DNA from: Zipacnadum sp036504235
GTDB taxonomy: Bacteria > Armatimonadota > Zipacnadia > Zipacnadales > Zipacnadaceae
Direction: 5' to 3'
Assembly (NCBI GenBank): GCA_036504235.1
Contig: DASXVN010000066.1
Span: forward strand, 1-9,450
Length of the DNA stretch: 9,450 bases
In this document: positions 1-5,673 of the stretch, piece after piece
Layout of the letters: every line of letters starts with the position of its first letter
Numbering within the stretch: position 1 is the first letter of the stretch
Translations under genes and position numbers: made by a program
The notes under the pieces: generated by a model
Told to the model about the DNA's origin: nothing
Seen by the model: only the letters and a program-made list of their open reading frames with translations
Database searches by the model: none

Positions 1-48
1 CCCCTCTCCCGCGCCTGCGGCTTGGGAGAGGGGGGGAAAGGCAACGGC
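1..48 (+). repeat. Repeat A, copy 1 (hairpin with GGCAACGGC tail)
   Basis: A 10-bp perfect stem (CCCCTCTCCC at 1-10 with GGGAGAGGGG at 24-33) encloses a 13-nt loop and is followed by AAAGGCAACGGC. The same 48 bases occur at 5433-5480 in the same orientation with one mismatch (position 35 against 5467). The window starts at the edge of the unit, so it may extend further left. Confidence 0.85.
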
Positions 49-109
49 TAACGGCGGACCCCTCCCCGGCGGCGGGGACGCCGCCGCCCTCCCCTAAATA
101 GGGGAGGGT
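49..109 (+). repeat. Repeat B, copy 1 (two-hairpin unit)
   Basis: The unit opens with 21 bases (49-69) identical to 9279-9299. A small palindrome follows (CGGCGG at 70-75 with CCGCCG at 81-86). It ends with the stem CCCTCCCCT (87-95) and AGGGGAGGG (100-108) around AAAT. The last 23 bases match 9320-9342 with one mismatch, while the middle differs between the copies although both middles are inverted repeats. The ACCCCTCCCC stretch at 58-67 could also pair with the 3' arm at 100-109, so two folds compete. Confidence 0.8.
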
Positions 110-150
110 GGGACCTCTGAGTTCCGTTGATCGCTCTGGCCTTTTCCGAA

Positions 151-187
151 CCCCTCCCTATCTAGGGAGGGGCGGCGCGACAGCGCC
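151..187 (+). repeat. Tandem hairpins of the GGGAGGGG type
   Basis: A 10-bp perfect stem (CCCCTCCCTA at 151-160 with TAGGGAGGGG at 163-172) leaves only TC in the loop, so the top of the stem would open. A second small hairpin follows directly (GGCGC at 174-178 with GCGCC at 183-187, loop GACA). The first stem is related to those at 87-108, 9211-9229 and 9320-9341 but differs in loop and length. Confidence 0.7.
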
Positions 188-244
188 GGGGGTGGGTCCG
201 GGCGGCCGCGAACCGTTGGGGTCCCCGGTTAGCGCTAACGGCCG

Positions 245-307
245 ACCCCCTCTCGTCACCGCGCCAACGGCGCGCGGCGCCACTCTCCCCCGCCAGCGGG
301 AGAGATA
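245..307 (-). repeat. Repeat C, interrupted copy with 28-nt insert
   Basis: Compared with the inverted copy at 5495-5530, this copy carries an extra 28 nt at 255-282. The insert is flanked by CTCTC at 250-254 and CTCTC at 283-287, where the other copy has a single CTCTC. The insert contains its own hairpin (GCGCC at 261-265 with GGCGC at 269-273). The rest matches the simple copy: ACCCCCTCTC, then a CCCCCGC/GCGGGAGAGA-type stem and ATA. The flanks look like a 5-bp target duplication, although slippage in CT-rich sequence could give the same picture. Confidence 0.65.
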
Positions 308-325
308 GGGAAACGGCAACGGCCG

Positions 326-375
326 GCGGGGTACCCTTCGACGGGCTCAGGGCCTTCGGCGAGCCCCCGCCCTAC
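326..375 (+). repeat. Repeat D, copy interrupted by element F
   Basis: GCGGGGTAC (326-334) and AGCCCCCGCCCTAC (362-375) together rebuild the 24-nt module seen intact at 5592-5615. Between them lie 27 nt (335-361) carrying the CCCTTCGACGGGCTCAGGG element (334-352). The junction is in the loop of the GCGGGG/CCCCGC stem. GGGCTC (343-348) can also pair with GAGCCC (361-366). Confidence 0.7.
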
Positions 376-403
376 AGGACGGCCAAGACAACGGCGAACG
401 GCC

Positions 404-430
404 GGGCGGAGGTCGGAACCTCCGCCCCTA
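404..430 (-). repeat. Repeat E, simple copy (GGGCGGAGGT hairpin)
   Basis: A 10-bp perfect stem (404-413 with 418-427) has the loop CGGA and is followed by CTAC at 427-430. Read on the minus strand it is GTAGGGGCGGAG, a short loop, then CTCCGCCC. The same frame occurs at 5331-5380 with a much longer loop. CCCTAC plus GGACGGCCA appears at both 370-385 and 426-440, linking repeats D and E. Confidence 0.7.
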
Positions 431-512
431 CGGACGGCCAGGGCGACGGCCACGGGAACGACCACGGTAAAAGGCACACCGGCGCGGCCCATCGACGGCA
501 CAACGGGCGAGA

Positions 513-531
513 CCCTTCGACAAGCTCAGGG
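513..531 (+). repeat. Element F, free-standing copy
   Basis: CCCTTCGACAAGCTCAGGG stands here outside any larger hairpin I can recognise. Related copies are at 334-352 (17 of 19 identical) and, on the minus strand, at 5354-5372 (17 of 19 identical). Motifs of this kind are, from general knowledge, scattered in the intergenic DNA of many GC-rich bacteria. Confidence 0.7.
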
Positions 532-563
532 CAGGCAGCCGGTGCCACTGACGGTCCCTCGCC

Positions 564-1895
564 CTAGAACTCCGTCGCCCCGGTGAAGTTGAAGCCGGCT
601 ATTTTCAGCGCGGGGGCCCAGGCGTATTCGCCTTGCGCGCCCTCGTTGCCGATCATCTCTACCTGCATGAGGGCCTCGAGGAGGCTCTGGGTGAAGCGCA
701 GGTTCTTGACCCCGGCCATGATCTCGCCGTCCTCGATCAGGAAGGTGCCGTCGCGGGTCATACCGGTGAGCGTCATCTGCATGGGGTGGACGATGTTGGT
801 GTAGTGGAAGCGAGTGACCAGCAGGCCCCGGTCCACCGAGCGGATCATCTCGGTCATGTCCGCGTCGCCGGGGGCGAGGAAGAGGTTGGTCGGCACCGGG
901 CCGTAGGTGTTGGGCGCGGGCAGGGCATGGCCGGTGGAGGTGGTCGGCGGCTCGGCATGGGCCGCCGTGCGCGAGTCGTGGACCATGCCCACCGCGACGC
1001 CGCTGTCGATCAGTGGCACGCGCTGCTTGGGCACGCCCTCAAAATCAAACAGCAGCGGCAGGCCCCGCTCGTCGCGGCCATCGTCGTGGAGGCTGACCGC
1101 CTCCGCGGCCACCTGCTGGCCCAAGCGCTCGGTGAGGAAGGAGCGCTTCTCCTGATAGCCGAGGGCGTTGAAGCCGTACAGACCCAGCCAGAACAGGATG
1201 TCGCAGACGGCCAACGGCTCGAGAATGACCGTATACGGGCCCGGGTCAACGGCGCGAGGCGCGGCGGACACCAGTGTCTTGCCGGCGGCAGTGCGGGCGA
1301 GCGCCAGCGGGTCCAGGCGTGAGATGTCGGTGGCATGGGTCTCGGCCCAGCCGGAACTGTCCGCGCCCTGCAGCAGCGCGGTCAGATGGGCGCGCGTGTA
1401 CTCGCCGTAGGCGAAGATGCCCTCGGAATTGGCGACCGCGAGGCGGGTGTAGTCGGCCTCCAGCGCCCCGGAGGCGGTGAGGTCGTCGCCGCGGGCCACG
1501 TCGAGAATCTGCATGACGGCGGCGCCGCGCTCCTCGGGCGTGGAGGCGATGGTGGCGGCCGCGGGGGCGGGGCCGGGCTCGGGAGCGGGGGCGCTGGGCA
1601 GACCGGGGAAAGCGGGATTGGCCGGGGACAGCTCGGCCAACTCCAGGGCCCGCTGCGTGGCCTGGCGCAGGGAGGCGTGGCGGGGATCATTGGTGCTGCT
1701 CACGCCGATCTGCCGGCCCTTGATCGCCCGGATGGACACGGCCAAGTCAGTCTCGGCCACGTTCTGGTGAATGCGATTGTTGGCGTACCGGGTCAGGGCG
1801 GTCTGGCCGCTGCTGACCAGGACCTCGGTCTGGTCGGCGCCGGACTCCTCCAGCACCAAGTGGCAGATCTGCTCGATTTCGGGGCGGTCCATCAT
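564..1895 (-). CDS. tldE: TldE/PmbA-like non-catalytic subunit of the TldD-TldE peptidase
   Basis: This 443-aa protein has the layout of the PmbA/TldE half of the TldD/PmbA family: an N-terminal alpha/beta domain (residues about 5-85, including RYANNRIHQNV), a middle domain, and a C-terminal domain ending in PALKIAGFNFTGATEF, the type of ending usual in this family. It has no HExxxH zinc motif, as expected of TldE. In E. coli TldD and TldE form a cytosolic heteromer that trims unfolded peptides such as the microcin B17 precursor and the antitoxin CcdA. A proline/alanine-rich stretch at about residues 90-117 looks like a flexible linker. The ATG at 1895 has GGAAGG about 11 nt upstream, and a second ATG follows at once. 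The gene starts 17 nt after the stop of the upstream membrane-protein gene, so the two are probably cotranscribed. Its partner tldD lies about 1.8 kb upstream rather than next to it. Assignment to the family is firm; the substrate is unknown. Confidence 0.9.
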   Translation of the reverse strand: MMDRPEIEQICHLVLEESGADQTEVLVSSGQTALTRYANNRIHQNVAETDLAVSIRAIKGRQIGVSSTNDPRHASLRQATQRALELAELSPANPAFPGLPSAPAPEPGPAPAAATIASTPEERGAAVMQILDVARGDDLTASGALEADYTRLAVANSEGIFAYGEYTRAHLTALLQGADSSGWAETHATDISRLDPLALARTAAGKTLVSAAPRAVDPGPYTVILEPLAVCDILFWLGLYGFNALGYQEKRSFLTERLGQQVAAEAVSLHDDGRDERGLPLLFDFEGVPKQRVPLIDSGVAVGMVHDSRTAAHAEPPTTSTGHALPAPNTYGPVPTNLFLAPGDADMTEMIRSVDRGLLVTRFHYTNIVHPMQMTLTGMTRDGTFLIEDGEIMAGVKNLRFTQSLLEALMQVEMIGNEGAQGEYAWAPALKIAGFNFTGATEF

Positions 1896-1912
1896 CTTTA
1901 TCCCAGCCTTCC

Positions 1913-2410
1913 CTAGCCATTCTGGTCCGCCCGCAAGGACGGCCTGCGCAAGATCACCACTATCGCCAGCAACCCCGACAGCACCAGAGCCAGCGCCCCC
2001 AGATAGCGACGCAGGCGCAACTGCGGAATCAGCTTCGGTGAGATATAGGTCATCTCCTGCTGACGTACCGAGGGGAAGTCTGGTTTGAGAATTTCCTGGA
2101 CGCGCGCGGCCAGCGCCGTAGCGTCGGCCTCGCCGGTCACCCCCGCGATCGCCACGAACAGCGAGATGCCGTCGCTCGGGGAGGTCCCCTCCACCCAGAG
2201 ATTGGTGTTGATCCCCGCCTGGTAGAGCAGGCGGTGAGCGGCGGAGCCAACTTGGCCTCCGGCGGCATGAGCGGTCTCGGGTCCCATGGCGAGCGTCAAC
2301 TGCAGTCCGGGCCGGAGCGGCTGCTGGAAGCTGGTGGCCACAACGAGGGCGCTCCCCACGGCGACCACCAGCGCGACAATAGTGACTATCGTGCGCAGGA
2401 CTTTCCGCAT
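1913..2410 (-). CDS. Two-span membrane protein of unknown function
   Basis: I do not recognise this 165-aa protein. It has a basic start (MRKVLR) and a hydrophobic helix at residues 7-26, a soluble region at about 30-130, then a second helix at 136-154 followed by an arginine-rich tail (LRRPSLRADQNG). The positive charges at both ends suggest both termini are cytoplasmic and the roughly 100-residue middle is outside. The middle alternates predicted strands and helices, with GISLFVAIAGV followed by a helix ADATALAARVQEIL, which could be a ferredoxin-like fold; that is inference only. The ATG at 2410 has GGGAGGG five bases upstream (2416-2422), a strong ribosome binding site. The gene ends 17 nt before tldE, so it probably shares a transcript with it. 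It follows a hairpin at 2541-2573 that may end the preceding lipoprotein transcript, which would require a promoter in 2411-2540. I found no convincing one there. Confidence 0.8.
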   Translation of the reverse strand: MRKVLRTIVTIVALVVAVGSALVVATSFQQPLRPGLQLTLAMGPETAHAAGGQVGSAAHRLLYQAGINTNLWVEGTSPSDGISLFVAIAGVTGEADATALAARVQEILKPDFPSVRQQEMTYISPKLIPQLRLRRYLGALALVLSGLLAIVVILRRPSLRADQNG

Positions 2411-2540
2411 GGTGTCCCTCCCTGAGGTCTGAGGTCGGGCGTTGTCTTTCCTAACTGGAGGGACTATTCGCGAGGAAGCGGCGGCTCACCTTGCCGGAAA
2501 CGCGGGGTCGGTAGCCGCGGACGGAGGCCTTCTAGGGAGA

Positions 2541-2573
2541 CGACACGCGACCAGGGGGGCTGATCGCGTGTCG
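2541..2573 (-). terminator. Strong hairpin after the PD40 lipoprotein gene
   Basis: CGACACGCGA (2541-2550) pairs perfectly with TCGCGTGTCG (2564-2573). On the minus-strand RNA the stem extends inward by UCAG/CUGG (one U-G pair) to 14 bp with a five-C loop. It lies 24 nt past the stop codon at 2597. What follows on the minus strand is TCTCCCT, not a real T-run, so it is a weak match to a classical intrinsic terminator. It could instead protect the 3' end of the message. Confidence 0.6.
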
Positions 2574-2596
2574 TTTGGGAGGTAGAGGGGTCGAGC

Positions 2597-3553
2597 CTAG
2601 ACGGCAGGCGGGCCCCAATCGGGATCGTCGTCGTAGTATACGTTGTTGGTGGCGCGGAAAATGCCGGTGCCGTTGGCCAGGATGGTGTAGATCTCGCGCG
2701 AGCTGGGGGCGTCCCCGGCGAAGGTGAGGTAGCCGCCCAGGGGCTTCCAGTTGGGATGCCGATAGCCGGTCGGCTTGGTGGCTACTCGCTTGGGCACGGT
2801 GCCGTCCAGGTTCATGGTCCAGATCGCGCTCGCGCCATCGCGAGTGCTGGTGAAAGCGATCCGCTTGACCGTCGGGGTGCAGTCTGGCATGTCGTTCTGA
2901 CCGGCGGAATTCGTCAACTGGACGGGGTTGGAGCCGTCGGCCGCCATCTTCCAGATCTGCAGGCCGCCGCTGCGTGCGCTGGAAAAGACCAGGCCGCTGC
3001 TGTCCGGGAGCCAGGCCATGGGGCCGTTGGGGGCCGTAGTATTGGTGAGTTGGAGGAGATTGGCGCCGGTGGGGTCAACCTTGAAGATCTGAGACACTCC
3101 GCCCACCGTGGCGAGGAAGGCGATCTTCTTGCCATTGTGGGACCAGGCGGGATGGCTGGCCGCGCCCGGAGTCGTCACCAGCCGCACGGCACCGGAGCCG
3201 TTCGCGTTCATTACGAAGACCTGCGCGAGGCTGCCGATCCGGTCGCTGACGAAGGCGATCTTGGCGCCGTCCGGCGACCAGCAGGGCATGGAGTCGCTGG
3301 CGGCGTCCTTGGTCAGGTTGACCTGCCCGGTGCCGTCGGCGTTCATGATCCAGACATCGTAGTTGCCCCGGTAGCGGGTGAATGCGATGCGGCCGTCCGC
3401 GACTGCCTGGGGAGTGACGCCCGAGGCGGCGTCAATCTCCGCGTCGGTCATGGTGAAAGCAGCGGGTCCGCCGCCACCGCCGCATCCGGTGAGCACGAAG
3501 CAGCCGGCCAACAGCAGCAGACCGGCGAAGACGAGCAAGTATTTGTGGTGCAT
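2597..3553 (-). CDS. TolB-like PD40 six-bladed beta-propeller lipoprotein
   Basis: This 318-aa protein begins with a lipoprotein signal peptide (MHHKYLLVFAGLLLLAGC). A first lipobox LAGC ends at Cys18 and a second, LTGC, at Cys24, followed by a run of glycines. Six PD40 repeats fill the rest from about residue 60. Each has an IAF-type strand, an I(W/F)xMNxDG-type turn, a threonine- or valine-rich strand (QVNLT, QLTN) and an ending such as WSPDG or WSHNG. Six blades make a closed TolB-type propeller, but the N-terminal TolB domain is absent, so this is not TolB itself. Such proteins sit at the envelope and usually bind other proteins or carbohydrates; the partner is unknown. The frame is open for 82 further codons upstream, into the end of tldD, but the signal peptide and the ribosome site at 3560-3565 fix the start at 3553. 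It has its own promoter at 3590-3617 and is followed by a hairpin. Confidence 0.88.
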   Translation of the reverse strand: MHHKYLLVFAGLLLLAGCFVLTGCGGGGGPAAFTMTDAEIDAASGVTPQAVADGRIAFTRYRGNYDVWIMNADGTGQVNLTKDAASDSMPCWSPDGAKIAFVSDRIGSLAQVFVMNANGSGAVRLVTTPGAASHPAWSHNGKKIAFLATVGGVSQIFKVDPTGANLLQLTNTTAPNGPMAWLPDSSGLVFSSARSGGLQIWKMAADGSNPVQLTNSAGQNDMPDCTPTVKRIAFTSTRDGASAIWTMNLDGTVPKRVATKPTGYRHPNWKPLGGYLTFAGDAPSSREIYTILANGTGIFRATNNVYYDDDPDWGPPAV

Positions 3554-3559
3554 GATCTT

Positions 3560-3565
3560 CTCCTT
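3560..3565 (-). promoter_or_regulatory. Ribosome binding site deciding the lipoprotein start
   Basis: AAGGAG lies six bases before the ATG at 3553. With the signal peptide that starts there, it rules out the longer open frame that begins at 3799 inside tldD. Confidence 0.75.
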
Positions 3566-3589
3566 GATTAGCGGGGGGAGGCCAGTAGT

Positions 3590-3617
3590 AGTATAGACCG
3601 TATGGGCTTTATCTAAA
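3590..3617 (-). promoter_or_regulatory. Sigma70-type promoter for the lipoprotein gene
   Basis: On the minus strand TTTAGA (3612-3617, four of six matches to TTGACA) stands 16 bases before TATACT (3590-3595, five of six matches to TATAAT). Transcription would start near 3583, giving a leader of about 30 nt with the ribosome site inside. The stretch is AT-rich in an otherwise GC-rich window. It lies in the 128-nt gap after tldD, so the lipoprotein gene need not depend on the tldD promoter. Confidence 0.55.
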
Positions 3618-3681
3618 CATGCGCATAGCTTTAGTTTTACTGGAGAAACCCGAGGTCCAGGAAGAAACGCGAAGCTTGCTT

Positions 3682-5139
3682 CTACTCCTCCGCTTGCCCG
3701 ACGCCCACCCGCACATCGCGGAAACGGGCGGGGGCGACGCCGTGGCCGACGCGGGCGGTCTGCATCGGCTCGCCCTTGCCGCAGTTGGGGATGCCCCACA
3801 GTTGCCAGGAGGCGGCGTCGGCGACGGCATCACAGGAGCCCCAGAAGTCCGGGGTGGCGCCGGTATAGGTGGCGTTGCGGACCAGCTCGCCCAGCTCCCC
3901 GTCCTCGATGCGGTAGGCAATCTCTGTGCCGAACTGGAAGTTGAGGCGTTTGTCGTCAATGCTCCAGGAGGTGTTGGTGTCCAGGTACAGGCCCCGTTTG
4001 GTGTCCGAGATCAGCTCGTCGAGGCTCCAGTCGCCCGGCTCGAGGTTGACGTTGGTCATGCGAATCAGCGGGAGGCGGTTCCAGCCGTCGGCGCGCATGG
4101 CCCCGCTGCTGGTCCGGCCAATCTCCGGCGCGGTCTCCCGGGAGGAGAGGTAGCCGGTGAAGATTCCCTCGCGCACCAGCGAGGTCCGCTGTCCCGCGAC
4201 GCCCTCATCATCGTAGGCAAAGGAGCCCAGGCCTCCGGGGAGGGTGGCGTCGGCGTTGAGGGTTACGTGTTCGGAGCCGTAGCGGAAGCTGTCCAGCTTC
4301 TCGGGGGTGAGGAAGCTGGTGCCGGCAAACCCGGCCTCAGTGCCCAGGACGCGGTCCAGTTCCACCGGATGGCCGCAGGACTCGTGCACCTGCAGGGCGA
4401 GCTGGCTGCCGCCGATGATGACGTCGGAAAGCGTGGCCGGGCAGGCCGGCGCGGCCAGCAGGGCCTGGGCCTCCACGGCGATCGCCTCGGCGTGGCCGGC
4501 GAGGTCTAGCTCCTCGATCAGCTCCCAGCCGCGCTGCAGAATCTGGCCGCCGTGGGAGTTGGGATAGGAGCGGGTCTGGGTCTCGGAGCCATCGGGAGCC
4601 ACGGCGGTGGCCTCTAGCCCCGCGCCGGTCTCGACGCGCTCCTGGTAGATCTGCGCGCCCTCGCTGCTCTCGAAGTATTTCTCCTCGCGCCGCATCTCCA
4701 GGGTGCCTTCGCGAATCTGGACCGCCGCCGCCTCGCGCATCAGCTTGTCGCAGTCCACCAGGAGATCGATGCGCTCCTCCAGCGGCACGTCGAAGGGGTT
4801 CACCCGCGCGGTGGCGAGGAAGCGGCCTGCGGCCGGCTCGACGGGGGAGAGGCGGACCGGCTGGGGCAGCGTCGGCGCGCTAGCCCGAGCCAGGCGCACG
4901 GCAAGCTGCGCCGCGGCCTCGATATCCGCCGGGGTCAGGCTGGAGGTAGCGGCAAAGCCCCAGGCGCCGTCGGCCAGGACGCGGATGCCCAGGCCCTGAT
5001 CGGTGCCGGAACTGAGCGCCTCCACCGCGCCGTTTTTGACATGCAAATCCTCGTGTTGCTCGGAAACAAAGCGAGCGTCGGCGTATGAGGCGCCGGCCTG
5101 CAGTGCGGCCTCTACGGCCCGAGCTACTAGTCCCTCCAT
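3682..5139 (-). CDS. tldD: TldD zinc metallopeptidase, catalytic subunit
   Basis: This 485-aa protein, the usual length for TldD (E. coli about 480), carries the family's zinc motif HESCGH at residues 252-257. His252 and His257 would be ligands and Glu253 the general base. The third ligand is expected at Cys453 in PNCGKGEP, the place of the conserved C-terminal cysteine. Other family features are the N-terminal alpha/beta domain (SYADARFV, then ALSSGTDQGLGIRVL at about 41-55) and the block GSFAYDDEGV at 305-314. In known systems TldD pairs with TldE and digests unfolded peptides inside a closed chamber in the cytosol. The partner gene here is 564-1895. The ATG at 5139 has only a modest ribosome site (AGGGTG about 8 nt upstream). 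It is the first gene of the minus-strand run and is preceded by about 600 bases of repeats. I see no clear promoter for it. All key residues are present. Confidence 0.95.
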   Translation of the reverse strand: MEGLVARAVEAALQAGASYADARFVSEQHEDLHVKNGAVEALSSGTDQGLGIRVLADGAWGFAATSSLTPADIEAAAQLAVRLARASAPTLPQPVRLSPVEPAAGRFLATARVNPFDVPLEERIDLLVDCDKLMREAAAVQIREGTLEMRREEKYFESSEGAQIYQERVETGAGLEATAVAPDGSETQTRSYPNSHGGQILQRGWELIEELDLAGHAEAIAVEAQALLAAPACPATLSDVIIGGSQLALQVHESCGHPVELDRVLGTEAGFAGTSFLTPEKLDSFRYGSEHVTLNADATLPGGLGSFAYDDEGVAGQRTSLVREGIFTGYLSSRETAPEIGRTSSGAMRADGWNRLPLIRMTNVNLEPGDWSLDELISDTKRGLYLDTNTSWSIDDKRLNFQFGTEIAYRIEDGELGELVRNATYTGATPDFWGSCDAVADAASWQLWGIPNCGKGEPMQTARVGHGVAPARFRDVRVGVGQAEE

Positions 5140-5224
5140 GATTCGTCACCCTGTGCGCGCAGATTCAGCAGCTTGCTGAGGCTTCACTTCGACGGGAGAG
5201 GCGCGGCCTCCTGCCTGAGTTCGG

Positions 5225-5274
5225 CCCACCCCGCCCTCGGGGGACCTCGGGCACCCCTCCCGGTGCGGGAGGGG
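5225..5274 (+). repeat. Repeat G, full copy
   Basis: These 50 bases run from CCCACCCCGCCCTCGG to a 9-bp stem (CCCCTCCCG at 5254-5262 with CGGGAGGGG at 5266-5274, loop GTG). An inverted copy at 9386-9435 matches at 48 of 50 positions. A third, direct copy at 9151-9183 shares the first part and then diverges into a different hairpin. Confidence 0.85.
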
Positions 5275-5330
5275 CTGGGGAAAGGGGGAGCAAGGCAAGG
5301 GCTAACGGCGGGGGAGGAAGTCGTTTCCGC

Positions 5331-5380
5331 GTAGGGGCGGAGCTTGCAGAATGTCCTGAGCTTGCCGAAGGGCTCCGCCC
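5331..5380 (+). repeat. Repeat E, copy with element F in its loop
   Basis: GTAGGGGCGGAG (5331-5342) and CTCCGCCC (5373-5380) are the two arms of repeat E. The stem is 9 bp (5335-5343 with 5372-5380). The simple copy at 404-430 has a 4-nt loop. Here the arms enclose about 28 nt that carry element F on the minus strand (5354-5372, CCCTTCGGCAAGCTCAGGA). Confidence 0.7.
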
Positions 5381-5432
5381 GCGCCAGGGCGGAAGGGGGA
5401 GGCCGGTCGCCAGTCTAACCTCACCCCCCGGC

Positions 5433-5480
5433 CCCCTCTCCCGCGCCTGCGGCTTGGGAGAGGGGGAGAAAGGCAACGGC
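5433..5480 (+). repeat. Repeat A, copy 2
   Basis: It matches 1-48 at 47 of 48 positions in the same orientation, with stem 5433-5442 and 5456-5465. The two copies bracket the whole tldE-to-tldD block as direct repeats. Confidence 0.85.
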
Positions 5481-5494
5481 CTCTGAACGGTCGT

Positions 5495-5530
5495 TATCTC
5501 TCTCCCGCAAAGCGGGGGAGAGGGGGTCCG
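5495..5530 (+). repeat. Repeat C, uninterrupted copy
   Basis: A CTCTCCCGC / GCGGGGGAGAG hairpin around AAA is followed by GGGGGTCCG. Read on the minus strand it matches 245-307 without the 28-nt insert found there, so it serves as the empty-site reference. Confidence 0.7.
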
Positions 5531-5544
5531 TCGTTAGCCGTATC

Positions 5545-5615
5545 GTAGGGCGGGGGCTTGTACCCCGCTGGCTAACGATCGCCTAGCGACGGCGGGGTAC
5601 AAGCCCCCGCCCTAC
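5545..5615. repeat. Repeat D, two copies as a perfect 24-bp inverted repeat
   Basis: The 24 bases at 5545-5568 (starting GTAGGGCGGGGGCTTG) are the exact reverse complement of 5592-5615, with 23 bases between. Each arm also contains its own small hairpin (GCGGGG with CCCCGC). Folded together they give a very stable stem-loop that ends about 60 nt before the -35 box of the DUF2089 promoter. It could block read-through or stall the replication fork. A third, interrupted copy is at 326-375. Confidence 0.85.
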
Positions 5616-5673
5616 AAACGGCTTCCCTCGCTAACGATAGTTTACCAAGAACTAAACTTATCTCGGCAAGCAC

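Larger units (their letters stand above)
1..563. repeat. Gene-free palindromic repeat mosaic downstream of tldE
   Basis: No credible gene is seen here. The two short open frames in this stretch are GC-rich, low in complexity and run through the repeats. The stretch is built from palindromic modules joined by short linkers containing GCTAACGGC or GGCAACGGC. The modules are listed separately below. They recur at 5225-5615 and 9151-9435. The stretch lies just past the stop codon of tldE, so transcripts from that gene would run into these hairpins. Confidence 0.8.
5140..5673. repeat. Gene-free repeat mosaic between divergent tldD and DUF2089 genes
   Basis: The stretch holds repeats G, E, A, C and D in that order, listed separately, with linkers such as GGCAAGGGCTAACGGCGG (5294-5311), GTTAGCCG (5533-5540) and GCTAACGAT (5571-5579, 5630-5638). 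The open frames here are repeat-driven and not believable. From about 5640 the sequence changes sharply to AT-rich promoter DNA. The two flanking genes diverge, so the hairpins lie in the region that separates their promoters. Confidence 0.8.

Noticed and set aside
256..501. An 81-codon minus-strand open frame in the first repeat mosaic
   Set aside because: It is composed of repeat modules and has no coding character or ribosome site.
1..563. CRISPR array
   Set aside because: The repeats are palindromic modules of different types at irregular spacing, with no constant repeat-spacer rhythm and no cas genes nearby.
633..1322. A 229-codon plus-strand open frame antisense to tldE
   Set aside because: Same cause: it lies fully inside a convincing gene on the other strand.
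2411..2540. Promoter for the two-span membrane protein and tldE
   Set aside because: I looked on the minus strand for -35 and -10 boxes at proper spacing and found only weak partial matches, so none is annotated, though one may be needed if the hairpin at 2541-2573 terminates transcription.
3554..3799. 82-residue N-terminal extension of the lipoprotein gene
   Set aside because: The extension overlaps the end of tldD, reads as arginine/proline-rich low-complexity sequence and would bury the signal peptide. The ribosome site and signal peptide favour 3553.
3619..4509. A 296-codon plus-strand open frame antisense to tldD
   Set aside because: TldD on the minus strand has all its catalytic motifs. 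The antisense translation has no recognisable features and is a GC shadow.
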